Positions 43,472 to 55,484 of a DNA stretch of 64,000 nucleotides are shown one piece after another. The position numbers and the translations under genes are program-made. Position 1 is the stretch's first letter. Each line of letters starts with the position of its first letter. The DNA comes from Muscardinus avellanarius (Eukaryota; Chordata; Mammalia; Rodentia; Gliridae), in NCBI GenBank assembly GCA_963383645.1, contig OY726569.1, positions 72,890,635-72,954,634 on the forward strand, in the 5' to 3' direction. The notes below the pieces were generated by a model, which saw only the letters and a list, made by a program, of their open reading frames with translations, was not told the DNA's origin and made no database searches.

Positions 43472-43680
43472 TTTTCTTTTTTCTTTTTTTGCGGGTCTGA
43501 GGATGGAACCCAGGGGCATTTGACCTTCGAGCTACACCCCCTTCTCTTTATTTTGAAACAGTGTCTCACTGAGCTGCAGAGGGCCTCACTAAGTACCTGA
43601 GGCTGTCCACGAACCTCGATCCTCTGGTCTCCGCCTCCCAAATGCTGGGATTACAAGCATGTGCCACCACGCCCGGCTCA
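43472..43680 (-). mobile_element. B1-dID dimeric SINE with target-site duplication
   Basis: The antisense dimer has 'ggatggaacccaggggcatt', 'gtacctgaggctgtccacga' and 'caccacgcccggct'. It is flanked by acgggctaagttttc (43457-43471) and acgggctgagttttc (43681-43695). Confidence 0.95.
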
Positions 43681-43695
43681 ACGGGCTGAGTTTTC

Positions 43696-44930
43696 AATGG
43701 GCTCAAGTACACGTTTGAGAAATAGCTTTATATTTTTGGTAGTCCATAAATTGAGAAATCATTTATAAATAAGCTTCTATAGATCACCGAGAAGTAATTA
43801 TTCTTTCATATATTATATTACATATATCTTAATCTTTTATATTGATATGTCTCACGAGTCAAGCTAACACGTGTCATTAGCCAGGAAGTGGATACTGTGC
43901 TCATTATTGACCCAATCATATTCTTGCCCCACATATGGAATTCTTGGAAAGAATTATTATTATAAAACTCTTTCCCGGAGGGGCCTTTGTGGACAGACAA
44001 CCACACATGAATGGAATGTAATCTAAGTAGTTGCTAAGATGCCTTTTAGTTCTCAGCTTTTTTAGCTTCCTATAGACGGATAACATGGGAACGAAGTACA
44101 GTTGGCCTCAGGCCCTTATCTGGAACCCTACAAACACTGTTCAGTGTCTAGAGTAGTACGTGATAAGAACCAAGAAGATGAAATAATTGTTGGGACTTCT
44201 GGACCATTCTCAGTGCAAGTAAAAGTGAGACATCGTAGGAGCTGCCTCTGGCTTATGTATCTCCATCCTTGATGGGACCTTGCCATTTTTAAGGTCTCCG
44301 AGGTTGTGGGATGAGAAAGAAATGACTCTGTGGAGTAGATATCATCAGATCATAGCCATGTCTGAGTGGGGGTATCCAGGATGCAGTCACTCGCCTGGTC
44401 TCCAGTCCAGGCTCAGCTACCTTCCTACAAGGCCTTTGGCATGTACTGAAGGGTGCCCCCATTTCAGTTGGTCAGTCACTCGTCTCCTGGCCCTGAAAAC
44501 TGTAGCCAACAGGGCAAGATCCCAGCTCCGGTTTGGGGCTTGTCTGTTACTTTTTGGTTAGGCAGGCCTTCAGCTCGGGGACAGGATCAAAGCTGTGTGG
44601 TAGATCTATTATATCTTTGTACTCCGTCCAACTCTCAAAACAGCCTCATCTCTACACTAGGATTTGATAGAAAGGTCATGACCAGTTTCAGTGCCATCAT
44701 GGACAGGGCTACCGCCCTCATCTCATATGAAAATTCAACCCTGTCTAGGCTGAAGCCATTCCTATTATTTCTAGCAAATCACTGCATTCTACCTCTGCTC
44801 TTCAGAGTCAGTTAAAGTTTTTCAACTGTCTAGGGCTGAGAAGGCACTAGGGAGACTTTTCCTATAGCTGGTTGAGAGGTTATAAAAGGCATCAAATTGT
44901 AAGGCAGTCCTAAACAGCTGTTTTTCTTAT
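43696..44930. other. unique DNA, overlapping ORFs not recognised
   Basis: Two plus-strand ORFs (44280-44561, 93 codons; 44453-44815, 120 codons) overlap in different frames and lack any motif I know. This is the start of the longest SINE-free interval. Confidence 0.35.
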
Positions 44931-45385
44931 TCAACATAATTTGATTGTGTTAGTTCAGGCTTTTTGATTGCAAGTAATAGAAACTGACCTTGGCTAACTT
45001 AAAGGAATAAAGAACAATGTTTGGATGAAAATGGAGTAGTTCGTAAAATTGGAGGAAGAGTAGAACAAACAGATTTCCAGAGCAGGACAATTTGAGGACT
45101 ATGGGGACCAAAAATGAATAGTCACATCACGTTGCCACTCCAGATATTTTCTCATCTTAATAGTTCAGCTATATTTTCAGATTCCAAGAAGAGAGACTGG
45201 CTGGCTGGCTTAGATTATAAAAGCCTTCTTCTTGGCCAGGGGAAGGCCCTGTTTCTTGGAAGACAGTTTTACCAGTGCTAGTTATAATGAAGTTAGGTGG
45301 TAGTTACCCGAATCTGAACCAGGGTGTTCTTACCAAAAAAAAAAAAAAAAAGGGGAGACTGAAAGACAGCAAATGTCCACTCTAG
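44931..45385. mobile_element. possible old LINE-derived 3' fragment
   Basis: 'gattgcaagtaatagaaact', 'cttggctaacttaaaggaat' and, at the far end, 'gcaaatgtccactctag' recall a widespread mammalian repeat that I associate with old L1 3' ends. A poly(A) run lies at 45335-45352. Family and strand are uncertain. Confidence 0.35.
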
Positions 45386-46685
45386 ATCTCCCGCACAGTG
45401 CGGAGGTGAGCTCAGCCTTCAACCACAGAAATGAGCTGGTACATGGGATTGCTTTTTAGCAGTTGCCAAAATGACTCTATTCGGCTTAGGCATTCTTGGC
45501 TGTAATTTTAATATTCTTTTGTCTCCAGTATATTTTCAGACTTTAGATCAATAATTAGCAAGAGGCATATCTGGTCACTGTAGTTGCCTGGAATAGAATA
45601 AATTTTTCAAAACCTTTGAATGTGCGATATGGAAAGGCCCAAATTAGGGGCGATCGTTAAACTATCTGAAGAACATCCCAGTTATTTTTTTCACTTTCAA
45701 GCTGTGTAGAGTGATGGGATTTAAGTCTTTAGGGCTTTGACTGACTGACTTCAAATGAATCACAAGAAGGATATTTCTGCTTCTATAGGCTGAGGGATTT
45801 GTAACAAGAACTCATATTGTGCATAGTAGATCATAATAACAAAAGGGATCTTAAAATGAGGATGACACATTGGTTTGGAATGTTTCTCATCTGTATTTAC
45901 TTATTCCCACGTATTTCCCTCATGCTTTCTTTTTCAAGTGAAAAAGCTGCATGCCACCCTCTTCTTCCCTCTTTGCCTCTGTTCCTGGTTTTTCTTTAAC
46001 CACGCCACGTTCCTTCCTCCAATTCTGTGTCTCTTTTTTAAATCTTTCTCTGACTTTTTTTTTAATCTCTATTTTCTTTAGGTTGTTTACTCTATAATTC
46101 TGTTCCTTTTCCTGAAAACCCCTCCCTTTTTCTTTCTCCAAACTATCATTCTAGTTTCCCCACCCCCACACTTCTTATCTCTTGACTGTTAATCCCCCGA
46201 TGTGTTTACTGACCTGTGTGCCAAAAGGCAAAATCCCCAGGGTCCCCCTCCATGCCAATGCAGTGAAAAGCAACAGCTGTCATTGCTTAACAAGTTCCTT
46301 GTGACCCATGAATCAATGGATAAGCACCCTGGCAGTGGATGTCTGTGTGTAGATGCTTTTACCTATGTATGAGATGTATGATAGTATCGTGGAGAAGTAT
46401 TGGACCTTTTCTGGTAAGGAAGAGAAATAAGCAGACAGAAAGCTTTGCCTAAACCTATTTATTAAGTTAGTGGATGAGATCCTATGAAGTTTTTAAGAGA
46501 ACTAGATGACGTTAAAGAGAGAAACAGGATCAGGAGGCCAATAAACAACCAGGCATCTGAATTCCTTGTTGACACTTTATTGATAGCAGACACAGGAATG
46601 TATCACAGATGCAGTGAGTGACCGAACAGAAAAAAGAACCAGGAATGAAAGAGATGGTATTAAGGGCAATAAAATCTGGTTTCAA
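45386..46685. other. unique DNA, T/C-rich in part
   Basis: 45950-46150 is pyrimidine-rich and yields Phe/Ser-rich and antisense Lys/Glu-rich frames (60-73 codons) by composition alone. No gene is recognised. Confidence 0.4.
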
Positions 46686-46688
46686 CAA

Positions 46689-46740
<52 letters not shown>

Positions 46741-46741
46741 G
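46686..46741. repeat. (GAAA)n microsatellite
   Basis: About 13 GAAA units with no SINE attached on either side. Confidence 0.97.
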
Positions 46742-47180
46742 TATTTGTAGTACAAAAGGTAAGAAAGCAGGAGGAGAGCCCTAACCAGTAGAGACAAAGA
46801 GATAAGAAATATCAGAACTATCTCTCTGTAATAAAATGTTACATGTTGAACAACAAACCAAGGGAATGTAGAACTTTGGGGACTGAAAATTAATACTAGA
46901 AATTAATACTAAAATTAACTAATTTTAGTATGAGAAAATTAATACTTAAATATTAAGAAAAGTATTAGAAAATTAATACTAAAATTAATTTCAAAAAGTA
47001 ACCTTGAAAGTCAAGTCTCCAGTAAAGATAGTCCAGAGAATTTGAATAGCCGAAATAAAGCAAGTGATACAAATCTTAAGCAAGAAAAGTGATTTTAAGT
47101 TGCATCTGGCAGGAAGAAAAGACAAGATGGTGCTGTACACCCTGAGTGTGGAGAAACCAAACCGACCTAACGGAAAAGCC
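46742..47180. other. AT-rich unique DNA with repeated AATTAATACT units
   Basis: Between 46884 and 46990 the motif aattaatact recurs four times, and a perfect 12-bp palindrome lies at 46906-46931. No gene is recognised. Confidence 0.5.
46884..46995. repeat. degenerate AT-rich direct repeats with palindrome
   Basis: Copies of aattaatact occur near 46889, 46901, 46938 and 46972. atactaaaatta (46906-46917) pairs exactly with taattttagtat (46920-46931) across a 2-nt spacer. Confidence 0.85.
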
Positions 47181-47345
47181 GGACTCCCTGATGCTTGCCA
47201 AGCACTGTGCTAGGTGCTTTGCGTGCGCTTCTAATTTAAACCTCACTACGCACAAGCGAAGCCAAAAACTGAGAATGCTGTCCGTGGGGAGGAGGAAGCA
47301 GAGGGAATTTTCGATACTAGTCCAGAGTCATAAGGCTCAGGGGGA
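47181..47345 (-). mobile_element. MIR SINE, antisense, diverged
   Basis: 'gccaagcactgtgctaggtg' then 'ctttgcgtgcgcttctaatt' matches the MIR 3' end in reverse. The remainder is poorly preserved. Confidence 0.5.
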
Positions 47346-48673
47346 ATTACTTTGATTTTGTCAAGTCAGAGTGAGCAGCCAAGGGCAGCAGACACAGGGT
47401 ATCGTCAGAAGCGAATCGCCCAGCTTGGTCTGTTGTCTTACTGCGAGGTCAGACGACCAGAGCAAGCCAGCCAAGTGTTTGCAGCCACGGAAATCCCCTA
47501 ACTTTCCAACTGCCCGGTCCCCGGCTCCCAGGCTGTGCTCACAGGATGGCTCTGTTCCAGCTTTAAAATCTCTCCAAGTTGATTAATCATGTTCTTGTTC
47601 TGACTCATTCAGGCCTCTAGAAAATAGCTGTAGGTACTGGATGGGCTTCGTAGGTCAAGGAGGTCAGATAAATAGGTTTGATGTTCGTCTATAGAAAAAC
47701 CTAGAAGATACTGCAAAAGCCTTAAAGCATACTGTCCTTAACTGCTAATATGTGGGCTATGGCCGAAGACCATTGACTCATTTGTGTGTTTGAAGCTGAA
47801 AGTTTTTGTGTGCTTTAGGAAACTTGGTACATGTGAGTATTTTAGTTTTTAAATGTACAGTTAGGAATTAGAGGTCGGTCACTTAGCTGGTAGAATTCCA
47901 TTGTGATGGATGATTTTCATTATCTACCTATACAGACTATGGACTCGCTCCTAACTCTAAAATAATAGCAGCAACAGCAAACACACAGGTGGTGCTTGTT
48001 ATTTGTGGAGCACTGAGCTACTGTTTTCCTTATGAGACAATATTCAAAGACTAAAAGATCACTTCTGGTTATTTGAGTCAAGGCTATATACACTGATTAC
48101 CTAGTATATCTGGCTGATATTCCCCGTTATGAAGTTTATTTTAGAAAAAACTTCGTTTTGAAATTTGCCATTATACTTCCAAGTCACACCAGGAAGTCCA
48201 CTTTTCTTGCTTTCATAATGTGTTAATCTCCTGGCTTTTCACTGAGTTCATAGACAGTTATTAAGTCCCTGAGTCGTTGGAGATGTAAATAAAATATCAC
48301 CTTGGCCCTAAAATTATGTTGTTGCGAGTGCCTTGTGACTCACATGAGCAGAACACTTTGGAGGGGGATCAGAAAAAGAAGCAAATATGTCTGCAAGGGA
48401 GAGGAGGAGATATTTGTGTTGGAATTTTAAGAATAAATAGAAATTTTCCAGATTGACAAGGTTGGAAGGAGCATCGTCAATACAGGGCACGACATGTATA
48501 AATGCTGAGATGAGAAGAAAAAAGCATAGTATGTTCAGGATAAAATGAGACTTTTTAAAATGGAATTGCAGCCAAAAAAAAAGAAAAATCAGCCTAAATA
48601 GGTTGAGGTAAGACTGTAATCAACCTGTTATAGCATACTGTAAAAACTAGAAGGGCATTAAAAAAAAAAGAGT
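47346..48673. other. unique DNA, nothing recognised
   Basis: A 71-codon ORF (47371-47586, plus) has no motif. 48240-48310 faintly resembles an antisense L2 end. Confidence 0.35.
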
Positions 48674-48886
48674 AAGCCAGGCATGGTAGCTCATGCCTGT
48701 AAGCCCAGTACTTGAGAGGCTGGGACAGGAGGATCACAGGTTCGAGGACAGCCTCAGCAACATAGCGAGACTATAGGCAACCTAGCAAGACCCTGTTTCA
48801 AAAACAAACAAACAAAAAGAAACAGAGATGGTGATAATAGCCCAAAGGTAGAATGCCCCTGTATTCAATTCCTAGTACCACAAAAA
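48674..48886 (+). mobile_element. B1-dID dimeric SINE
   Basis: The sense dimer runs from 'aagccaggcatggtagctca' to 'attcctagtaccacaaaaa', with a CAAA-rich linker. A GGA/GAA-rich purine stretch follows the tail (48884-48921). Confidence 0.9.
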
Positions 48887-50507
48887 GGAGGAGGAAGAGG
48901 AAGATGAGGAGGAAAAGAAAGAAACGTCATTTAATTAAATTTTAGGAAGATAATTCTGATAATGGTGTGGGGTGGGAGAAAAGAGTATCAAAGGACCAGT
49001 TGGAAAGCTACCGTATACCCTGGGAGTGGTAGCAGTAGGGAAAGTGCTAGATTTGGGATGCGGTTCAGAAGTCAGATGGGCAGACTACAATGACTGGGCG
49101 GGTACGGCAGGTGATGTTTGGATGATGCCCTTGGTTAGGGACTTGGGTGTCTGGGTTGGATCACTATGCCATCAAGAAATTTCAAGGAAAAAGCCTTCGA
49201 GGATGTTGAGGTCCCTTTGTGATATGTCAAGATTAATTTAAGGTGCTAATACAAGAAGAAGTACCTAGTGTACTTGAAGGCAGGAGCCAGTGCTAATTAG
49301 ATCAATCAAGCACACGAGGAAGGCCAAGGGCAGTAGAGAATGTGTTCTGTTCAGATTGCTCATGCTCTATAGAGTGAATTTTAGGACTCCCCAATGGGAT
49401 CTTGTATAATCATGTTAGTTGTTTCTATGGCAGAACACTCCTTGGATTCTGTTCTTTTCCTACACATGACTAATAAACTTTTTAACAGGGTTTGAAAACT
49501 CAGTCAAAGGCTAGTAGGACAATGACCCCTTCTAGGCTGGTATCTTTGTATCTACTTGAGGGAGGATTTGGAAGTTGTTCTCTAAAACACTACACCACAT
49601 GTTCCTACTCACCCTCCCCTGGATTCCCAGTCATGCACACGAAAGAGTGTCATATGTGAGCCGCCCCTTAACTAATGGTAACAATCTGTTCCTTAAGTCC
49701 CTGAGAAAGCAAACAGATGGATTCCCCGGCACTTGTTCATTTTCAGGGACACCTGTATGACCCACCATCAAATCAGCCACCCTTTCACCCTTGTATTCAC
49801 CTGCTATTTCAATTATGTGTGCAGTAATGCATCTGCCTCAAAGTCCCTGTCCTGGGAAATTTCTTCATAAGAGAATTATTAGAACAAGTATTTTTTCTTA
49901 CGGAGCCAACTCGGCCAAATCTCTTCCAGCCTAAAGAGCACCTGGATACAAGTGTTGACTCCCTCCAGACTCTGGATGAGTGAGCTGCATCTGAAATTGA
50001 AGCTCATAAGTACATTGAGAAACTATGAGTGTTTCCTCCTGCTATTCACTGAAGCAATGAAAAGTAAATGAATTCAGATAGTCCAGGGTTGGTTTGAAGT
50101 ATTACAAGGTAGGGCCCAGCAGTGTTCTGGAATTTAGGAGCCTGGGTTTGAGTGCTAAATGCATAACTGTTCTGTGCAGGCTGCCGGAGGGCCTCCGTAG
50201 TGAATGGGATTTTTCCCTTTTGTGATGGAAATTGACTTCTCCTGATTTATGCTTCAGCTGCATGCTGACTTCCCTTGCAGTGCCCTATACCCAAGAGACA
50301 AGACATATTTGTTAACTGGCTGGATTCTCCAACCCATGAAGGTTACTTAACATGTAAATCTTCAGAGCAGCTAATTGCAGTCTACTTTATTTAACTGCAT
50401 AGGAAATGTGCATGTATTGATTCAAGGTCCCAAGCTGGCAGCCATGGACTCCTCTACCCCAGAGAAATATTTTCTTGACGATGATGACCATTCAGTGATG
50501 ACTTTAT
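48887..50507. other. 1.6 kb unique DNA, no gene recognised
   Basis: An 89-codon ORF (48972-49241, plus) shows no recognisable motif. No repeat could be named. Confidence 0.4.
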
Positions 50508-50521
50508 AAAAGTATGAATTC

Positions 50522-50735
50522 AGCCGGGTGTGGTAGTGCATTCTTGTAATCCCAGCACATGGGAGGCTGAGACTGGAGGATCGTGGTTTGCGGACAGCCT
50601 CAGCTACTTAGTGAGGCCCTCCACAACTTAGTGAGACCCTGTTTTAAAATTAAAAATAGGGCAAGGGGTATAGCTCAGAGGCCGAATGCACCTGGGTTCC
50701 ATCCCCAGACCCACCAAAAAAAAAAAAAAAAAAAA
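50522..50735 (+). mobile_element. B1-dID dimeric SINE
   Basis: The sense dimer starts 'agccgggtgtggtagtgcat' and contains 'ggatcgtggtttgcggacag' and 'ggggtatagctcagaggccg'. It has a 19-A tail. A weak duplication (agtatgaattc / agtctgaattt) flanks it. Confidence 0.92.
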
Positions 50736-51051
50736 GAGTCTGAATTTGGTGTCAGTATTTAAAAACTCAGAGATGCCATATAAAAACCCAGGTTTTTGAC
50801 TTCTCGTTGAAATTGGGAGATCTGACAGTACTCCGTCATATCCTCGCCGGGTGATACTTCATAGACCTGAACAGCTGTTGCCCTCTTTAGAGTGGGCATA
50901 CTGCTTCTGAGTTGCCAAAGTCCCCACTCCTTATTTTTTTTCTTATACCTGACTCCTTCACTCACTAATGCCTTGCTTCTTTAGTTTGTTGACTCTAGTG
51001 GCAAAATTGTTTAACTACTTCAGATTTGCACGGTTATTTCCCAAATACTTT

Positions 51052-51545
51052 AAACAGCTTTATTGAGATATAATTTACATTTATAGAGTTCATCTAAAGA
51101 AAACAGTTTAGTATTTTTGGTCTATTCACAAAACTGCACATATACTGTCTATATCAAGCTTTAGGAAATTCTTACCCCCAAAAAAGAAATCTTAGGTTCC
51201 CTAGTAGTTACTTCTCATTCCCTTCCCTATTTCCTACATTATTCTGTAGCCTTAGGCAACCATTAATCTACTTTCTGCCCCTAGACATTTGGGTTATTAC
51301 TTCTTACTTTTAGCTATTGTAAATATTGCTACCATTTATATACAAGTTTTTGCATGGATTTGCGTTTTCATTTCTCTTGGGAATATACCTAGAAGTGAAA
51401 TTGTTGGGTCATAAAGTGACCACACCATTTTACACTCCCATTAGAAACACATGAGGGTTCCAGTTTCTCCACAACCTTGCCAACACTTTTTATTGTCAAC
51501 CTTACAACCATCCTAGTCATAGTGAATTGATATTTCATTGTGGTT
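51052..51545 (-). mobile_element. L1M 3' end, antisense
   Basis: 'agctttattgagatataatt', 'gcaaccattaatctactttc', 'cttgggaatatacctagaag' and 'gccaacactttttattgtca' follow the reverse complement of L1M 3' sequence over about 490 bp. Non-coding remnant. Confidence 0.85.
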
Positions 51546-51659
51546 TCGATCAAAAGCATTTCTTAACAGACTGGAATTCCTTAATTGTTACAAAGAAAGT
51601 TGCTGATAGATTATGCTGATAGTTACTCATCCCTGGGACTCTTAGCCAGACCATGTACT

Positions 51660-51900
51660 GTAATGTAATAGGTCCCTGGGTTGTGGTCTATGGAACACCT
51701 GCAGTGAATTCCATCATCTTGGGGTTTATGTGATGCTTGTTAACAATTCAGGCTCCCCCTGGTTCCCACTAGGGATCCTGATATCTGGGGGTTGAGTGTG
51801 ATCCTGAGCCAGTGTCATCAGGAAGTTGGACAGTGTGACATCAGTGGTCTCTTTCAGCTGCATTAATATTCTGCGGCACTTTGCAAATCACTGTTAGAGG
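51660..51900 (+). mobile_element. MER5A-like non-autonomous DNA transposon
   Basis: 'tgggttgtggtctatggaac', 'tgtgatgcttgttaacaatt', 'caggctccccctggttccc' and, at the end, 'ttgcaaatcactgttagag' resemble the hAT-type MER5A element. It is diverged and carries a central disturbance. Confidence 0.5.
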
Positions 51901-51934
51901 GCACTAGTTCTGGAGGAATCTTGACACCTCACAA

Positions 51935-52050
51935 ACAGCAAACGTTTACTGAACAAGTCAGCGTGCAAGGTGCCTGGGCAATGACCAAGCAATGACCCGT
52001 CCTGTGGCGGTACAGTCTGCTAGGGGAGACTCATTCTAGATAAAACACAG
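51935..52050 (-). mobile_element. L2 LINE 3' end, antisense, diverged
   Basis: 'aaacgtttactgaacaagtc' and 'gtgcaaggtgcctgggcaat' resemble the reverse complement of the L2 terminus. Confidence 0.45.
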
Positions 52051-52460
52051 CTGTCATGAGGGGAGCAGGCCTCTACTCCTTGTCCCTTCCCAGGGAGCAG
52101 GTGGGGCGTGTGGGCGCAGGTGCTGCTGCCCCATCCCTGCTCTAATCTGACTCCTCTTCTCCTTTATTTTTCTGACTGGCTTTCTCAAGGTGTCACAAAC
52201 AGCATGACAGCCACTCTCAGTGGGACTGAGTGCAGCCAACCCGAGGACTCCTGTGTGTGTGAGCTGCTCAGGAACCCTGCTGGGCAGTCAGGCTGCTTTC
52301 TCACTCCCTCTGCCCTCGCTCCTGGAATAAGCACTGGCCTTTCCGGGCCTCAGGCCCTGCTTTTCCCTGGCCTTTTATTTTATTTTTCCCCCCCTTTCCA
52401 GGCCTACCATTCTACCACCTGCTATGTTTTCAACTCTCTGCTTTCTTTTTTTGATTGCTG
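52051..52460. other. unique DNA with a long repeat-inflated ORF
   Basis: A 183-codon plus-strand ORF (52108-52659) spans this region, the CT microsatellite and the 48-bp duplication. Its Ser/Leu run comes from (CT)n, and no domain is seen. I do not call it a gene. Confidence 0.4.
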
Positions 52461-52464
52461 TTCT

Positions 52465-52502
<38 letters not shown>

Positions 52503-52527
52503 TGTCTCTCTCTCTCTCTCTCTCCCA
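52461..52527. repeat. (CT)n microsatellite with GT interruptions
   Basis: CT units with regularly spaced single G substitutions (tctgtctc). Confidence 0.95.
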
Positions 52528-52533
52528 CCCATC

Positions 52534-52615
52534 CAGCCCAGTGATACCTGCTTATTTGTGGGCCCACCCATCCCGTCATCCCAGCCCAGTGATACCTGCT
52601 TATTTGTGGGCCCAG
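52534..52615. repeat. 48-bp tandem duplication (1.7 copies)
   Basis: A 33-bp segment starting cagcccagtgatacctgc at 52534 recurs without change at 52582, a period of 48 bp. The spacer contains 'cccatcccgtcatcc'. Confidence 0.93.
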
Positions 52616-52627
52616 AAGCCTCCTTTA

Positions 52628-54108
52628 AAATTACCCCAGCCCCCACCAAAAGCACATGAGGTCTTTCTTCTTTGTGTAGAATAATCTGTTATAACTATCA
52701 GATGTTTCAACAATCTCATTTCAAATATTGTCTCATCATCCCCTTAAGTAGTCTTTACTGACAGGGGCCCTAGTTTTTATCTGAGAAAATGTGGCCCAAG
52801 TGTAATTTGATATCTGAATACAAAAATGACCGATCCTAAGTTAGGTATGATAAGGCTGCGTGTCTCATTGTTCTGGCCTACACATGTTCTTTATTTTCTA
52901 CCTAGTCCCTCTGCCCAGAAGGCCACAGTCTGGCCACAAAAAAAAAAAAAAATCTCCACAAAGGCATTCGGAAGTAGAGAGGTCTTTCACTAAGTGTGAC
53001 ACTGACATCGTCCAGGAGCCCTGTCTCCTCTTTATCAGCAGCAGGGTTTTATAGAACACTATCATCCTGGGTGTTAAATCTACATTAATAAAGATGACCT
53101 GGACCTTCAGTTTTCTTCACTACAAAACAGATCTTCTTTTGTAAAGTTGGAGCCACAGCCCAGGCCTGCGAAATCTGTAATGAGTGGGGTGACTTAGAAT
53201 AGCACCTTTCACCCCAGGATCTGTAAGCTTTAGCAGCCTCAACACCACTTCCATTTCCACACATAACCACTTAAAGGGTGGGCAGTAACCAGAATCAAGG
53301 AGAGTGGAGAGAGAAAGACGGTGTCCTCCAGCAGGTGAGCCTTTTTTCTTCAGGCCAGTGTGACTTAACATATTCATGGGAGTGACCAGAGTGCCTTTTT
53401 TCCAGCATATATGTATATATTTTTTCAATACTTTTAACTCACCTAAGGTATCATTACAAGTGCTTTACTCATCAGTTGCTAAGAGGTAAAGTGGTGATAA
53501 AAGACAATTATTTCTCTAGCCAAAGAAGGACAAACTGAACTTTCAACCCTCCCAGGAACTTGCTTATGGTGAGTCACTGGAGAATGAGATAAAGTGTCCC
53601 GAGGACAAAGGCCACCTGTTGTCTGTGGCCTGTGTTTGCCCATATCCCTGCCTCCTCTGCTCCTCAGGGAAACGGCTTTATCGTCAGGCCCATCCCAGCA
53701 CACTCACAGGTACTGCCCGGGCTCCAACACATGAACCCATGGACATTTGCTTTGGTATTTTTCTTTCTGAAGAATCCTAGGACGAATTTATGTTTTTCCA
53801 AGTTAAGCGGTCAGAGGAAAAAAGTCTATCTTACCCTTTTGTTGGGTAGGTTGGGGAGAAGCTGAGAAGAAAATGAAAAAGCCTTTGTTTGCCTTGTGCA
53901 CTGTGCTGGGCACTTTGCATGTATTATCTTATTAAACTAAAATAAGCCCGCATTCAGATGTGATATGTCTGCAGAGCAAAGCAATTCCAGTGAGCTGCCT
54001 TCCATGTTCATCATTTGTGCTGTTAGTCAGTAGCTGTTTGTATGTTATCTGGCTTCAACCCCAGATGCCCAGCAGGGCCTGGTCCGTACCATCTTCTTAA
54101 CCTTTAAA
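52628..54108. other. unique DNA, no gene recognised
   Basis: Antisense ORFs of 61-102 codons (53085-53428) overlap each other and lack motifs. 53885-53945 faintly matches antisense MIR ('gcactgtgctgggcactttg'). Confidence 0.4.
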
Positions 54109-54120
54109 ACGAGACTCTGG

Positions 54121-54330
54121 CCGGGCATGGTGGCGCACGCTCGTAATCCCCGCGCTTGGGAGGCTGAGACAGGAGGATCGCACAGGTTTGAAGCAGCCTC
54201 AGCTACTCAGTGAGGCTCTCAGCAACTCAGTGAGACCCTGTTTCCAAATAAAATATAAAATAGGTCTGGGAGTATAGCCTGGAGGTAGAAAGCCCCTGGG
54301 TTCCACCCCTAGTGCCCCCCCCCAAAAAAA
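54121..54330 (+). mobile_element. B1-dID dimeric SINE with target-site duplication
   Basis: The sense dimer starts 'ccgggcatggtggcgcacgc'. It keeps the uncompacted B1 and the ancestral 'aagcccctgggttccacccc' block. A perfect gagactctgg flanks it (54111-54120, 54331-54340). Confidence 0.95.
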
Positions 54331-54340
54331 GAGACTCTGG

Positions 54341-54769
54341 TACCTGAGAAATACAAGCTGCATGTTCTTCCCACATGGAAGTCGCTACACAGCCATCATA
54401 CAGCCTTTCTTTTCCTTTTCCTTGATGTTTTTTCTCTCTGCCTTTGTTCTGGAAAAAAAAAATATCATGCTCTTTTTAAATTGCCGATCGCAATGTCACG
54501 ATGAAATATTTGGCTTTCTCGTTTGGGCCAAATATAATAAATACGGGTACCATCTAAATTTAAATTCTTTTAGTTCCCAGATTTTGTTTTTGAAAAGTCT
54601 AAAGTTTCTGCCTCCTTTCTCTCTGCTGCCTACTGTAGACAGTTCAGCTCATGTGTTCCTCCCCCACAAACACACGCCTTCTCTGTACCCAAGACGTCAC
54701 ATGAGTCCCCTACCCAATCATGTCTCTCCTTGGGAACTCTGGAGTTTGTGCCCCACTCCCATCATTTTT
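54341..54769. other. unique DNA, one unrecognised 147-codon ORF
   Basis: The plus-strand ORF at 54362-54805 runs into a MIR fragment. It is Phe/Leu-rich at its start and has no recognisable domain, so it is probably chance. Confidence 0.35.
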
Positions 54770-54842
54770 GAGCTGGGTGCACAGTGCCTCAGTTTCTCCA
54801 TATGAAGATACTCATTGGGTTGCTGTGAGGATTCAATGACTG
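54770..54842 (+). mobile_element. MIR SINE fragment
   Basis: 'gtgcctcagtttctccatat' and 'gggttgctgtgaggattcaa' match the MIR core-to-3' region. Confidence 0.75.
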
Positions 54843-54909
54843 GCGGTGTCCGCCCTGCGTCTAGACTCCCCTTGCTCAGGTCTACCCGCTACACAGCTGT
54901 CAGATCAGT

Positions 54910-55365
54910 TGGTCTGGGCCCGGCCGTCCCTCATCCCTGAAGCTTCTCTAGTTTCTGCCACCTGTGCCTTGGCATCTGAAACTCTTCCGGACGAGTCCAC
55001 ACTGTCCTTTCCAGCCCAGGGAGCCCCTGTCCTCCCGCCAGCCTGGGACCCGCAACAGTCCCTAAAGATTCATCTTCTTGGTCCACTTCACACCTGACTC
55101 AGTCTGACCTGCTTGCCCTGAATGAACTCTTTTTATCTTCGCTCATCAAAAATCCCATCGCCCTTTAAAGTGCCCTCCCCAGCAGTCCTGACCAGGGAGC
55201 CGTGAGGGGTGATTGACAACCTCCAAACTCCTGGCTGGTCCCAACCCAGACAGCACTCGCCACAGATTGCGTGGAAACAGAAGCTCTTAGCACATCTCGA
55301 AGGTAGGAAGTCCAGGTTCCAGTACGTGCAGAGCTTAATAAACACTTCTTGAACAGACAATTAAC
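54910..55365 (+). mobile_element. L2 LINE 3' region, diverged
   Basis: Pyrimidine-rich 'ctgaaactcttccggacgag' is followed at the end by 'agcttaataaacacttcttg' and 'aacagacaattaac', an L2-type terminus. The interior is poorly matched. Confidence 0.5.
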
Positions 55366-55484
55366 AGAATGCCTTTTATCACCTGCTTGGCTCCTCGGTT
55401 TGAGCTCAGTAGTTCCTCCTAATGTTCAGAGGAAGGAGGCATATAGAAAGAAACATCAGGATTAGCCCTACTTCATCAGCGCAC

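Noticed and set aside
52108..52659. 183-codon plus-strand ORF
   Set aside because: Its Ser/Leu stretch is (CT)n and its repeat is a recent 48-bp duplication. No domain, conserved start context or splice structure supports a gene.
54362..54805. 147-codon plus-strand ORF
   Set aside because: It runs into a MIR fragment, shows no domain, and has low-complexity Phe/Leu content. Probably chance.
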